From contig CAKRRN010000001.1 in NCBI GenBank assembly GCA_934394435.1, positions 186,001 to 250,000 on the forward strand: a stretch of DNA of 64,000 nucleotides. Direction: 5' to 3'. A program made the translations under genes and the position numbers. Below, piece after piece: positions 34,601 through 43,390 of the stretch. The notes under the pieces were generated by a model that made no database searches, was not told the DNA's origin, and worked only from the letters and a program-made list of their open reading frames with translations. The DNA comes from an uncultured Bacteroidaceae bacterium (GTDB lineage Bacteria; Bacteroidota; Bacteroidia; Bacteroidales; Bacteroidaceae). How positions within the stretch are numbered: the first letter of the stretch is position 1; the number at the start of each line of letters is the position of its first letter.

Positions 34601-35513
34601 CCTGTCTGTTGCAGATAAGGTGGCGTGTGACTACACATTGCTTCGCTCAGTCACCTCCTTGGAAATGAAAAGTGCTGAGCTAACCCTTCCTGCTGGTAGC
34701 TCCGCAACTTTGCAGGTTACGGTTTCGCCACGCAGTATGCAAGGAATTCCCTTACAATGGAAGAGTGACAACGAAAATGTGGCAAGAGTGGATGCTGACG
34801 GTCGAGTAAGTGCCGTGGCTGTGGGTAAATGTACGATTACGGTCAAGGCACCAGAGTATGGAACGTTTTCTGCTCAGTGTGAGGTGACTGTCACGGAAGC
34901 TGCATCTGGCTATCGCTATTTTCTCTTAGCACTGGATGGCGTGCAGAGAGGTTCCGCAATACAGTTCTCTGAATTTGATTTGCTGGATGAGGCTCAGTCA
35001 GAATATATAAACTTGAGTATGTATGCAAGTAGCGCAGAACATTATAGCGATGAGGTACCTGAAAATGTGGTAGATAATAATGTTTCTACCAAATGGTGTG
35101 GACCTTTAGCCGAAACTGCTTACTTGTATCTGGATGCTGGCGATTTTGTACGCCCATTTGGTTATCGTTTCTATACAGCTGCCGATAGTAAAACGTATGC
35201 GGAACGTAATCCTGCCTCATGGAGGCTTTATGGCAGTCGTGTCTCTTTGTTGTCCCCAGATGCAGATGGGTGGATTCTGTTGGATAAGCGCACAGATGAT
35301 GCCACATTAGAAGCTGTAAATCTCACTCCTTTCGACTTTTTGATAGATTATAATCAAGTGGCAGATGCAATTGAAGGTGTCAAAGCAGAGGATTATCCTG
35401 TAAGAGAAGCCTTCGGGGTGTATGATCTTGGAGGAAGACGTTGGGAAAGCCTCTCGAAAGCGAAAAAGTCGGGTCAAATATACATACTCAATGGTTTGAA
35501 AAGGATGAAGTAA
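31629..35513 (+). CDS. CotH-like kinase with discoidin, GLUG-like and Big2 domains
   Basis: 1294 residues, signal peptide to about A24. Order: discoidin-like domain (about 25-155); CotH-like kinase (about 175-580) with NYGDKTLFRNNVAYEV, NGDYRGCYQLTDYIGLDKNR and VWDNDLALDND, where D445 and D447 are predicted metal/catalytic residues; GLUG-like beta strands (about 585-790, CYNVGSVS, CYNAAKIS); a discoidin-like unit (YRYFMLDVSAVQGG...); a Big2 Ig-like domain (about 1015-1090); a second discoidin-like unit (YRYFLLALDGVQRG...); and a degenerate CTD-like tail. Spore CotH proteins are atypical protein kinases; secreted homologues in Bacteroidetes are uncharacterised. It likely acts at the surface, and the neighbouring giant discoidin protein is a candidate partner. 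Confidence 0.8.
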   Translation: MGLFQKCCAAMMVLFAGVVPCVYADDACLEGKVISKEGRANAAYAFDGDVSTYYEAHSADGQWVGLDLGRQYVITHISFTPRQNGSIGSDRMLLSLFEGANRSDFMDAVPLYLISEAPEQDKTCDVDVRVSRGFRYVRYVGSAGSYCNVAELKFYGYEGAGDDTRFYQVTCLPTVSIHVTDESVPEQKGQDFDSRITITYENGALIQEYPVLTRVRGNYSATHENKPYRIKFNDGKSHHMLHGSARDESPAKAKKWTLINNYGDKTLFRNNVAYEVSRRVGMPFTPWCRCVDLILNGDYRGCYQLTDYIGLDKNRINIAEMDDTCTDSVSITGGYLLEMNGYAGQDPVNFTSRHGNPVSVNDPDEKDIVPAQYNYIRDYFNKMEDRVFCSEYTDTLRGYRRMLDLDTFLRYFLACEFNGNTDMLWQVFMYKQRSDSLIYTGPVWDNDLALDNDFNVYPGNQREEWTYKVRTAGNWGTLVGRILSDGNATAHLQALWAQLRRDSLITADEMGLYVDSLRTLLQESQRLNFLRWPYLTQQLHCNPRVWGTWEAEVNVVKNYVEGRVAWMDQKLNYGSLRQENNVYQISSPLDLCQFSEIVRDGKNSAHAELLCNIDMSEFSHLFVPIGTSMKPYKGTFLGNGYTIDGLRLNGDSEVALFAHVADGCVLSDVFLGAHSRVSGQSRVAALVGVVEEGSFTMNRCGNLSQVMATDAYAAALVAEVRRGATALFDNCYNVGSVSAHKGASAMVAWSEGTVGLKNCYNAAKISGAVSVGEFAMTEGSFQADNCYDTYAYQVKHVKENDVRSGRLCWMLVNGDNDSPWRQNINNVGERDEHPVPVLSHSVVYKDNEDYTNINPSPSEYRYFMLDVSAVQGGSLIQFSEFDLLDVNLDEYSLTKIYSGTESSISNENWQNLTDNNLSTKYCSQFSDRSYFMFDAGGKVNLYGYRICTANDTSKNPSRNPACWRLYGTNAYTENPDAASWTLIDEQTGEHPLSVADKVACDYTLLRSVTSLEMKSAELTLPAGSSATLQVTVSPRSMQGIPLQWKSDNENVARVDADGRVSAVAVGKCTITVKAPEYGTFSAQCEVTVTEAASGYRYFLLALDGVQRGSAIQFSEFDLLDEAQSEYINLSMYASSAEHYSDEVPENVVDNNVSTKWCGPLAETAYLYLDAGDFVRPFGYRFYTAADSKTYAERNPASWRLYGSRVSLLSPDADGWILLDKRTDDATLEAVNLTPFDFLIDYNQVADAIEGVKAEDYPVREAFGVYDLGGRRWESLSKAKKSGQIYILNGLKRMK

Positions 35514-35834
35514 CATAAAATGACTCTTATGTGTGTTAAATAGTGTTAAAACATATATAAAAATGTACATGTGAGTTAAATGCGAAAAACCATATTTATT
35601 AACTTTGTGATTGGATGATGTTGTACTCAGCAAGCGAATAATTGAAGTCCAAGATGATAATTGTCAGAATAATTGTTCCACAATATGTCAGAAGATATTT
35701 GTATATAATCTTTTGCCTTGCGTTGTTTAGACGGCATGGGGTGAATGTATACATAGATGTGTAAGTAGAAGTTTCTGTTAGAAAAAATATATTAAGTACA
35801 TATTCATTATATTAACACAAAATTCAAAACCAAG
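35514..35834. other. Non-coding leader region upstream of the 303-residue-repeat protein
   Basis: 321 bp without a gene. It holds a -7 box at 35600-35607 and then an AT-rich stretch of about 220 nt up to the ATG, an unusually long leader for this window. I see no terminator for the upstream gene and no recognised riboswitch. Confidence 0.5.
35600..35607 (+). promoter_or_regulatory. Promoter -7 box for the giant repeat protein
   Basis: TAACTTTG, preceded by TT and followed by TG. The neighbourhood resembles the box at 31548. Predicted transcript start near 35614. Confidence 0.55.
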
Positions 35835-38800
35835 ATGAAGAGAATGTTTACTCTTTCGCGCTTTGTTTCGATGAAGCTTGCTGCTGTGGCGGTATTGCTT
35901 TTATCTGTGCAGAGTGTGCGTGCGGCTGTTACTATTACAGCCCTGAACGGTTCGGGTGGAACTGGTGGTGAAGGTTACCCAAGTCTGGTAGACAGAAATC
36001 CGTCTACCAAGATGGGTCACTCTTTCATGAAGGACAACACGGATCCTGCTTACATCATCATGAAGACCTCAGAGCCTATCGTTCCGAAGGACTATTTCTT
36101 GATTACAGGAAATGACACCAAGGAGAATCCTAATCGAAACTGGGAGGATTGGACTATCTATGCTGCCAACTTTGCTTCAGACGCTGACGCTGTGATGGAT
36201 GCAGACTGGACGGTGATAGATGTGCGCAAGGGTGAGTTGCTGCCAGCAGAAAATAAGTACGGTGTGGACTTCAACTTCAACAAGGCTGATGGCACCACAG
36301 CTTATCAGTATTACATGATTAAGGTGACCCGTGCTGTAAATGGTGCAACAGATGTTTGGCTTCAGATGGGCGAATTTGGATTTGGCACCAGCGATGCTTT
36401 CCTCAACTCTGCTCCTCTTGGATACACTATTCTGTCAGGCTCACGTCTGGATAACAGTAGTGAAAGTCTGAGCAAATTGTTTGATGGCGATGACAATACC
36501 AAATGGGGAAATGGATTAGAAGAGAGTACTAACTTTGGTAAGGATGGCAAGGGCGCTTATGCAATCTTCAAGACCACACGTCCCATCGCCCCCACCTACT
36601 ATAAGTTAGTGACGGGTACTGATAATGCCAGTTGGAATCATCGTAACTGGAAAGATTATCGTATCTATGCCATTGCAGAGACTGACGAAAGTAAAATTAC
36701 CCGTGAGTCTGAAGCTTGGGTCTTGCTGGATGATAAGAGTGTGACTGAGGAAGTACTTCCTGACAAAAACTCTTATACGGTTTACTTGACACCCTCTGTG
36801 GAGAACACTACCAAGTATACTTACTTCAAGATAGAGATTGCCTCTATCCAGTCTGGTGGTGGTTACATGCAGATGAGCGAGTTCGCCTTAGGCGATGCTG
36901 GACAATTCCAGAATGACCGTGAGAATGCTTATCAATCGTGCGCCTCTGCAGTCGATCTGAATAAGACCTTCTTGGCATCTCTGAAGGCAACTTACAAGTC
37001 TGGTCTTTCTGCTCTGAATACAGCTTCGGATATCTTCGAAATGCAGAAGGCAAAGGCAGGATTGGAGGCCATACAATCTGACATTACAACCAGCACTCAG
37101 GCTTATGAGTCTTTGGCTGGCGTTATAGAGTCAATGACTACTCATTATAATAATCACGAATGCATCACAGGTGAGGGCCGTAAGATTATTGGAGATTATC
37201 TGAACGAGACCATCGCTCCTAATGCCACATATCCCAATGGCTCTTATCCATATATTGTGGCAAATGCTCTTCTGGATGTAGATGCTGTGAATGCAGAGAT
37301 TCGTAGGGCTGGTCAGTTGATTGAACTGTATGCTTCAGACTTGACTGATGGGGCTATTACTTGTGCATTCCATTCTATTGATGGCACAGAAACTAATTCG
37401 GCTGAGGGTCCTGGATTCCTTTTCGATAAAGACTCTTCAAGTAAGTGGTGTACCACCAATAATTCCTCTGTGTATGTGGTATTTAGTGCTGACGAGCCTG
37501 TAGCTCCCACTTATTACAAGTTGACGACAGCTAACGATACTGATACGAATGGTGGCCGTAACTGGAAGACTTGGAAGATTTACGGAGGAAACTTCGATTC
37601 TGACGAGGCTGCTACAAAGGATGCCGACGGATGGGTTCTCTTGGACGAAAAGAACAATATCGGCACAGATCAGTTGCCTGCTGCCAAATTTGCTGACGCT
37701 TACTTCCTGCTCTCAAAACCATCTTCTACTCTTTTCAAGTACTTTAAGATTGAAGTGGAGTCTTTGGTAAATGGTTCTACACAGCAGATGGCAGACTTCG
37801 AGTTTGGCAATGATGCAAATCGTATTCTTTATCGTAACGAGAATTATGCCAGCATGTCTCAGGCTACTCTCGATGGAGTGGCTTATAAAGCGTATATTGA
37901 TGCCTACAAGACTGGCCTGGAGAATCTGAAGAATAGTGCAAGTATTGCAGAGATTGGTTCTTTGGTAACTGAGCTGAAAAATTTGCAGGGTAAGATTCTC
38001 AACAGCGCGGAACTATATGCTAAGTATGATTCTGTTTATAAGGATTTTGAAAATGTGTCTGTAAACTTTGAGGACTACGAGCATGTAGCTCCTTGGGTAA
38101 AAGGATACATTAACGACAATGTCGCTCCTAATGTAATGTACCGCTATGGTACCTATGCTTACATCATGGAGAATGGCTCATTGGACGACGCTGCTATTCA
38201 GGATGAGACCTTGTATCTGACCAGCTTGATGGCTGCCATTGCGGATGAGGAAACCACTCATTTTGCTGTCTTGGGCGGAAACGGTAAGTGGAACGACAAT
38301 GAGAACTGGGCAAAGCTTGTCGATAATGATTACAGCACTAAATGGGGTTGTAACATCGACAGCAAAAATCCTCCTTATGTCATCTTCCGTTCTTTGGAGC
38401 CTGTTAACCCCTATTTCTATACATTGAATACTGGTGGCGACACAGAGAGTTATCCTGATCGTAACTGGGGCACATGGAAAATCTATGCTGCCAACTTTGC
38501 GGGTGATGGTGAAGCTACCGTCGACGCAGAAGGTTGGGTTCTGGTTGATGAGAAGACCAATGTGGAACAGAATCGTCTGAAACCACAAAACAATACTGCC
38601 TCTTACTTCGGATTCAGCAGCGAAACAACCACTCCTTACACTTATTATAAAGTGGTCATTGAGAAGGCTTATAGTGGTTCTGGACAGCAGATGCAGGAAC
38701 TACATTTCGGTACTCCCGAAGAGTTTGAGGTTATCAAGCAGGATTATCAAGCAGAGGCCAATGAGTTTTCTACAGATGTTGTTTGTGAGCAGCGCTTGCT

Positions 38801-40766
38801 TGACAAATATGAGAGTCTGGTAAACGAGATTGACGAGTGCGTGAATATGGAGGTTCTTTTCCGTACGTATGACGAAATTCTGAATCTTCAAGACAGCATC
38901 AAGGCTTCTGCAGCTTCTTATCAGAACTATGTAGATGCAGCGGAGAACCTGAGAAGCTTCATCGACGAAAATCCTGAAGTGAAGGGTGCTACCTTGAGTG
39001 TCATCAACACCTATCTGGATAAAGAGGCTTCTGAGCCCTCAGACGTTTATCCCAACGGCTCTTACACCTACATTATTGAAGAGCGTTTGCTGAATGACTC
39101 ACTCATCCTTGAGGAGATAAACTTCGTTGATTCTCTGAAGAAGGCTCTCGTGGCAGAAGGCTACGTTGCTGGTACAGAGATTACCTCTTTGGTGAGCGAT
39201 CCCACATTGGCTAAGGGTGGTGAAGGCTGGAGCCAGACGGCTTACTCTTATGGTACGAACAACGAAGTGAAGATGTCTGCTGCAGAGTTCTGCAACGACA
39301 AGCGTATCTTCGACATCAATCAGACGCTCACGGGTCTGAAAGACGGTTACTACGAAGTTCGCATCAACGCAGGCTTCCGTCCCTGTGGTGACACTCTGAG
39401 CACTAACTATCGTGCTATTGTATATGCAAACGATGCACAGATTTATGCTCCTGCTGTGATTGATGACATGGTACCCGTTGCCAACGCACAGGATGGCGTC
39501 AACTGCCGTATTACTGGTAGCATTCCCGACAAGGCCATCTTGGACGAATTAGGTGTTGACACCTTGGGTTACGTTATCTGGGGCGTGCAGGGTAGCTGTG
39601 TTGCCTTCAGTGCAAACCGCTATGAGAATGTTCTTGTTGCTAAGGTTACAGACGGTAAGCTCACCATTGGTGTGAAGAACGACGGTACTCCCGACAATGC
39701 TCATGAGAAGGGTGACTGGACTGCTGTAGGTAACGTACATGTATACTATCTGGGTGCTGAAGCAAATGATGCAGTAAGTGCCGCTTATGACCGTGCTCTG
39801 GCGTGTCAGGCAAAGCGCGCTGCTGTAATTGCTGCTTATACGGCTAATGACCTGGATGACTTCCTTCATACGCCTAACTTTAGCGCAGCTCAGCGTTCAG
39901 CTGTTGCCGAGGCTGCTGCTGCCATAGAGACCGCTACCAGTGTGGCTGCCAAGGAGGAGATTCAGAGTACATTCAGCGCATTGTGTGATGAAATCAATGC
40001 CACTAAGGATGCGTACGTGGTGGCAAAGGATGGTTATCAGAACGTCTACGACAAATGGATTAACTGTAGCGTATTGACTGATACCAAGTCTCTGACTGAT
40101 GACACAGACGCTTATGCTGATGCTCTGTTGCTTGGTCAGTATTCTGCTGCTGAGGCTCTTGCAGCCAAGGCTGCTCTCTATGCTAAGTGGCCCGATTACC
40201 TGAAGTTTACAAACGCAGAGGATATGGGTTATCTTGAGGACGAACCATTCTCATATGTGGTAACTGCTACCACAGCTCATCCTTATGTACTTGCAACTGG
40301 TTTCTACGAGAAGCTTGACTCTACCATGACCGTGCTGAAGTTTGAGTATAAGACCGATGTTGCACTTACCGGAAGCAAGTTCTTCTTCGGTACTCCTTCA
40401 GTTACTCCTGCTCAGGCTCTTGAATCAGAAGGCTTCAGCGCACAGAGCGACTGGAAGACCGTTTACTTCTACATTGCTCCTGCTCTGACCAAGTGGTCAT
40501 TCGGCGACACCGAGGATGTGATTCGTTTCGATTTGGCTTCTGAACTGGCTGAGGGTACGGTGGTAAATATCCGTCATATGCAGGTTATCAGCGCAGAGCA
40601 GGCCAAGGCAGAGGGTGCCGAGTATACGTATCCCACCGCTATCGGTTCTGTTGAAGAGAAGACCGCTCCTATGGTGAAGGGTATCTTCAACCTCTCTGGT
40701 CAGCGTGTGAACCGTGCCGACAAGGGTATCTACATCATCGATGGCCGAAAGGTTTTGGTGAAGTAA
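35835..40766 (+). CDS. Giant surface protein with three 303-residue discoidin/helical repeats
   Basis: 1643 residues with an N-terminal signal sequence ending near A31. One discoidin-like domain (about 31-185) is followed by three tandem units, each a discoidin-like beta domain (YYKL-TG-D, RNWKTWKIYG, QQMADFEFG-type strands) plus a helical module ending in a YPNGSYxYI motif. That motif's first Tyr falls at 466, 769 and 1072, exactly 303 apart. A beta unit like those of the 9820 protein starts near 1113 (EITSLVSDPTLAKGG), then helices, another beta domain, and a tail GQRVNRADKGIYIIDGRKVLVK resembling a T9SS type A sorting signal. No enzyme motif. Probably a rod-like adhesin or glycan-binding scaffold. 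Confidence 0.82.
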   Translation: MKRMFTLSRFVSMKLAAVAVLLLSVQSVRAAVTITALNGSGGTGGEGYPSLVDRNPSTKMGHSFMKDNTDPAYIIMKTSEPIVPKDYFLITGNDTKENPNRNWEDWTIYAANFASDADAVMDADWTVIDVRKGELLPAENKYGVDFNFNKADGTTAYQYYMIKVTRAVNGATDVWLQMGEFGFGTSDAFLNSAPLGYTILSGSRLDNSSESLSKLFDGDDNTKWGNGLEESTNFGKDGKGAYAIFKTTRPIAPTYYKLVTGTDNASWNHRNWKDYRIYAIAETDESKITRESEAWVLLDDKSVTEEVLPDKNSYTVYLTPSVENTTKYTYFKIEIASIQSGGGYMQMSEFALGDAGQFQNDRENAYQSCASAVDLNKTFLASLKATYKSGLSALNTASDIFEMQKAKAGLEAIQSDITTSTQAYESLAGVIESMTTHYNNHECITGEGRKIIGDYLNETIAPNATYPNGSYPYIVANALLDVDAVNAEIRRAGQLIELYASDLTDGAITCAFHSIDGTETNSAEGPGFLFDKDSSSKWCTTNNSSVYVVFSADEPVAPTYYKLTTANDTDTNGGRNWKTWKIYGGNFDSDEAATKDADGWVLLDEKNNIGTDQLPAAKFADAYFLLSKPSSTLFKYFKIEVESLVNGSTQQMADFEFGNDANRILYRNENYASMSQATLDGVAYKAYIDAYKTGLENLKNSASIAEIGSLVTELKNLQGKILNSAELYAKYDSVYKDFENVSVNFEDYEHVAPWVKGYINDNVAPNVMYRYGTYAYIMENGSLDDAAIQDETLYLTSLMAAIADEETTHFAVLGGNGKWNDNENWAKLVDNDYSTKWGCNIDSKNPPYVIFRSLEPVNPYFYTLNTGGDTESYPDRNWGTWKIYAANFAGDGEATVDAEGWVLVDEKTNVEQNRLKPQNNTASYFGFSSETTTPYTYYKVVIEKAYSGSGQQMQELHFGTPEEFEVIKQDYQAEANEFSTDVVCEQRLLDKYESLVNEIDECVNMEVLFRTYDEILNLQDSIKASAASYQNYVDAAENLRSFIDENPEVKGATLSVINTYLDKEASEPSDVYPNGSYTYIIEERLLNDSLILEEINFVDSLKKALVAEGYVAGTEITSLVSDPTLAKGGEGWSQTAYSYGTNNEVKMSAAEFCNDKRIFDINQTLTGLKDGYYEVRINAGFRPCGDTLSTNYRAIVYANDAQIYAPAVIDDMVPVANAQDGVNCRITGSIPDKAILDELGVDTLGYVIWGVQGSCVAFSANRYENVLVAKVTDGKLTIGVKNDGTPDNAHEKGDWTAVGNVHVYYLGAEANDAVSAAYDRALACQAKRAAVIAAYTANDLDDFLHTPNFSAAQRSAVAEAAAAIETATSVAAKEEIQSTFSALCDEINATKDAYVVAKDGYQNVYDKWINCSVLTDTKSLTDDTDAYADALLLGQYSAAEALAAKAALYAKWPDYLKFTNAEDMGYLEDEPFSYVVTATTAHPYVLATGFYEKLDSTMTVLKFEYKTDVALTGSKFFFGTPSVTPAQALESEGFSAQSDWKTVYFYIAPALTKWSFGDTEDVIRFDLASELAEGTVVNIRHMQVISAEQAKAEGAEYTYPTAIGSVEEKTAPMVKGIFNLSGQRVNRADKGIYIIDGRKVLVK

Positions 40767-40777
40767 TTCATACTTTT

Positions 40778-40825
40778 CATTCTGCTGGTCTTCTTCCTTC
40801 GGAGGGGGCCAGCAGAATGCCTTTT
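40778..40825 (+). terminator. Terminator of the giant repeat protein gene
   Basis: CATTCTGCTGG (40778-40788) pairs exactly with CCAGCAGAATG (40809-40819), with further pairing inside around a TTCG loop; CCTTTTA follows. Confidence 0.8.
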
Positions 40826-40867
40826 AAAAAACTCAAGATTCAATAATAACTCATTTAACCATATTCC

Positions 40868-43015
40868 ATGAGAAAGTTACTCTTCTCATTCGTAACCATA
40901 CTGATGGTTCTTGCATCTTGCACCGAAGACATAGATACTTCTGCGCGTTATGTTTTCAAGCACCATACCATGGCAAGCTATTTGGAAAGTCATGATGACT
41001 ATTCTGAGTACGTTGCTCTGACAAAGAAAGTCACCATGAGTGACATTTCTCAAACAAGCGTTTATCAGATTCTTACTGCCAGAGGTAACTATACGTGTTT
41101 TGCCCCCACTAACGAGGCCATACACGCTTATTTGGGCACTCTCGTAGACGAAGGACTCATATCTGAACCTTCGTGGGATTCTTTTACAGACAGTGTACAG
41201 CTGGACTCTATTCGCAAGGTGATTGTGAAAAACAGCATTATTGACGGTGGTGACTTAGAGACACAGCGTTACACGCTTGCGCAGTTCCCCACTGAGAACA
41301 ACTCTGAGTTTCCCTTGCCTAACCTCAACGACAAGCGACTCACATATTATTCTCCAGAAAATTATCCCGATAGCATGTATATCAATCGCGACTGTCCTAT
41401 TGATTTGACCAATCGTGATATACAGGTTCTCAACGGCGTCATATATCAGATGCACAAGGTTATTGCCCCCGTAGACATGTCTTGTGCCACCTATTTCCGT
41501 AATATCATAGAGAAACAGACGGATGGCTATCTTACCTTTGCCAAATGCCTACTTGCATGTGGACTCATGGACACGCTCTCTGCCATACGCGATGAGGTGT
41601 ACGAAAGGCTTTATCAGACGAATGCCATTCCCGACTTGAAGAAATATATGAGTGCAGGCTTCAGCGATAAGTCGGGCGATAGCAATTCTGATGCGCTTGC
41701 TCCCGAACATCGTAAGTACGGATTCACCATCTTTGCTGAGACAGATGCCTTTTGGCGCGAACAGGGCATTGACCCCACAGCAGAGGATGTTCCTCAGCAG
41801 TTGATGCAATGGATTCTTGATAATCACCAGTATTCTGATGATGATGTTTTCACCACCGATGCCAACTATAAGTCCGCCTCCAACCTGCTTTACCAGTGGA
41901 TTACCTACCACATATTGCCCATGCGTCTGCAGGCCAACAAACTGGTGTACCACTGTAATGAGCTTGGTTATTCACTGAGCAATCCTTATCGTTACACCAT
42001 TCCCGTGGTCGAATGGTATCCCACGATGGGCAATCCTCGCCTGCTGAAGATTATTGAGACCAAAGCCAGCAATGGTGTCTATCTCAATCGGTTCCCCAAT
42101 CTGGATAATGGGATTAAGGGCACAGGTTTTGAAATTAGCTGCGATGCAGATAAAGTGGGCTCTTATGTCGACCGTTCGAACGACCTTACGATCGTTAATG
42201 GTGTGGAGAATGCTTGCATCTATCCTATTGACGTGCCCATCTCTTACAACGACGCTGTGAGAGACAATCTCCACAGGGAGCGTATCCGTTTTGACGGAAT
42301 GGCTTTGTTCCCCGAAGCTGCCACTAATGGTATACGCCGTGCGGAGTCTTCCGAGGACCGTTACCAGCATGTCTATATTCCAGCGGACAAGTATTATCGC
42401 TATTTCAGCAATATGCGTATTATGAGCGATGATACAAACTTCATCTACTTTAATGGCTACAAGGTAAACTGGGCTAACTATACGCAAGACGAGATGAAGG
42501 CAATTGGACACTACGACATTATGTTTAAGCTTCCACCCGTTCCACGTCGCGGCACCTATGAGTTACGCTACAAGACACTTGCTACGGGGGCTCGAGGCAT
42601 CGTGCAGATTTATTTTGGTGATGATCCTGACAACCTCCCTGTAGCAGGTATTCCTATTGACATGACCAAGGGTCTGGTGGACGCTTATGGTGAGAGTGCT
42701 GACTGGAGTGAGCTTACGGATGATGGTCGTGACGAGGAGGAGATACGTGAGGTAGATCACAATTTGCGAAACCATGGACTGATGAAGAGTGCTCGCCACG
42801 AGGTGCACGAGGGTAATGCTTCTCTTACGGCTCGCGATGATTCTCGTTGTTGTCGTCACATCATCGTACGTCAGACGCTCGACCCCAGCAAGACCTACTA
42901 TGTGCGTTTCAAGAGCGTGCTCGACTCCGACAAGAAGGAGCTCTATATGGACTACATGGAATGGTGTCCTAAGGAGGTTTATGATAATCCAGAAGACCCA
43001 GAGGATGTGTGGTAA
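40868..43015 (+). CDS. Fasciclin-domain lipoprotein
   Basis: 715 residues. The lipobox LASC puts the lipid-modified cysteine at C18, so it is membrane-anchored and probably exposed on the outer membrane. Fasciclin hallmarks appear early: SVYQILTARGNYTCFAPTNE (about 64-83), then IDLTNRDIQVLNGVIYQMHKV (about 174-194). A second fasciclin-like region follows (FTIFAETDAFWREQGI and ANKLVYHCN...). The C-terminal third is an unclassified beta-rich domain. Fasciclin domains mediate adhesion. It follows the giant repeat protein by about 100 bp in the same direction and is likely part of the same surface system, though separated by a terminator. Confidence 0.8.
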   Translation: MRKLLFSFVTILMVLASCTEDIDTSARYVFKHHTMASYLESHDDYSEYVALTKKVTMSDISQTSVYQILTARGNYTCFAPTNEAIHAYLGTLVDEGLISEPSWDSFTDSVQLDSIRKVIVKNSIIDGGDLETQRYTLAQFPTENNSEFPLPNLNDKRLTYYSPENYPDSMYINRDCPIDLTNRDIQVLNGVIYQMHKVIAPVDMSCATYFRNIIEKQTDGYLTFAKCLLACGLMDTLSAIRDEVYERLYQTNAIPDLKKYMSAGFSDKSGDSNSDALAPEHRKYGFTIFAETDAFWREQGIDPTAEDVPQQLMQWILDNHQYSDDDVFTTDANYKSASNLLYQWITYHILPMRLQANKLVYHCNELGYSLSNPYRYTIPVVEWYPTMGNPRLLKIIETKASNGVYLNRFPNLDNGIKGTGFEISCDADKVGSYVDRSNDLTIVNGVENACIYPIDVPISYNDAVRDNLHRERIRFDGMALFPEAATNGIRRAESSEDRYQHVYIPADKYYRYFSNMRIMSDDTNFIYFNGYKVNWANYTQDEMKAIGHYDIMFKLPPVPRRGTYELRYKTLATGARGIVQIYFGDDPDNLPVAGIPIDMTKGLVDAYGESADWSELTDDGRDEEEIREVDHNLRNHGLMKSARHEVHEGNASLTARDDSRCCRHIIVRQTLDPSKTYYVRFKSVLDSDKKELYMDYMEWCPKEVYDNPEDPEDVW

Positions 43016-43055
43016 TTAGATAATCTCAGCGAGAGATTGACCTCATTTTGGGGGG

Positions 43056-43110
43056 CAGTGGCAACTTGGGTATGTTTTCGCACAAATCAAGTTGTCACTG
43101 TTCTTTTTTT
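43056..43110 (+). terminator. Terminator of the fasciclin gene
   Basis: CAGTGGCAACTTG (43056-43068) pairs with CAAGTTGTCACTG (43088-43100) with one G.U, followed by TTC and a run of eight T. Confidence 0.92.
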
Positions 43111-43124
43111 TATCGCTGTCCGCT

Positions 43125-43180
43125 AAAACTCAAAATAAAGTCTCATTTGAATCGAGATCTAATGACCAATTTGAGTTATA
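43125..43180 (+). repeat. Dispersed repeat A, short copy 3
   Basis: AAAACTCAAAATAAAG through TCTAATGACCAATTTGAGTTA; it aligns with 31241-31298. A weaker remnant (CTTACCGATTTGGGATAAAA) lies at 43506-43525. Confidence 0.6.
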
Positions 43181-43298
43181 GAAAAGCCTTACTCGTTAAA
43201 AGAAAAGTGACCTATGCTGCCATTATCAGGAAAAGCCTTCCTATGCGACAGACCATAAGCCATTTGACTTTCTTGCAAAGCAAAATTACAAACTCTTT

Positions 43299-43340
43299 CT
43301 AAAACACCAAAGGAAATTACTAAAACATCAAAGGAAATGA
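43299..43340 (+). repeat. 21-bp tandem direct repeat, two copies
   Basis: CTAAAACACCAAAGGAAATT followed directly by CTAAAACATCAAAGGAAATG, each 21 bp long with two differences. Confidence 0.9.
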
Positions 43341-43390
43341 AGGAAAAGGCAGAGCAGATGGCAAAAAAAAAATACGGTTTCCACGATGTA

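Noticed and set aside
43048..43302. 84-codon plus-strand open frame after the fasciclin gene
   Set aside because: It spans the terminator hairpin, its T-run and repeat A, and shows no protein-like composition.
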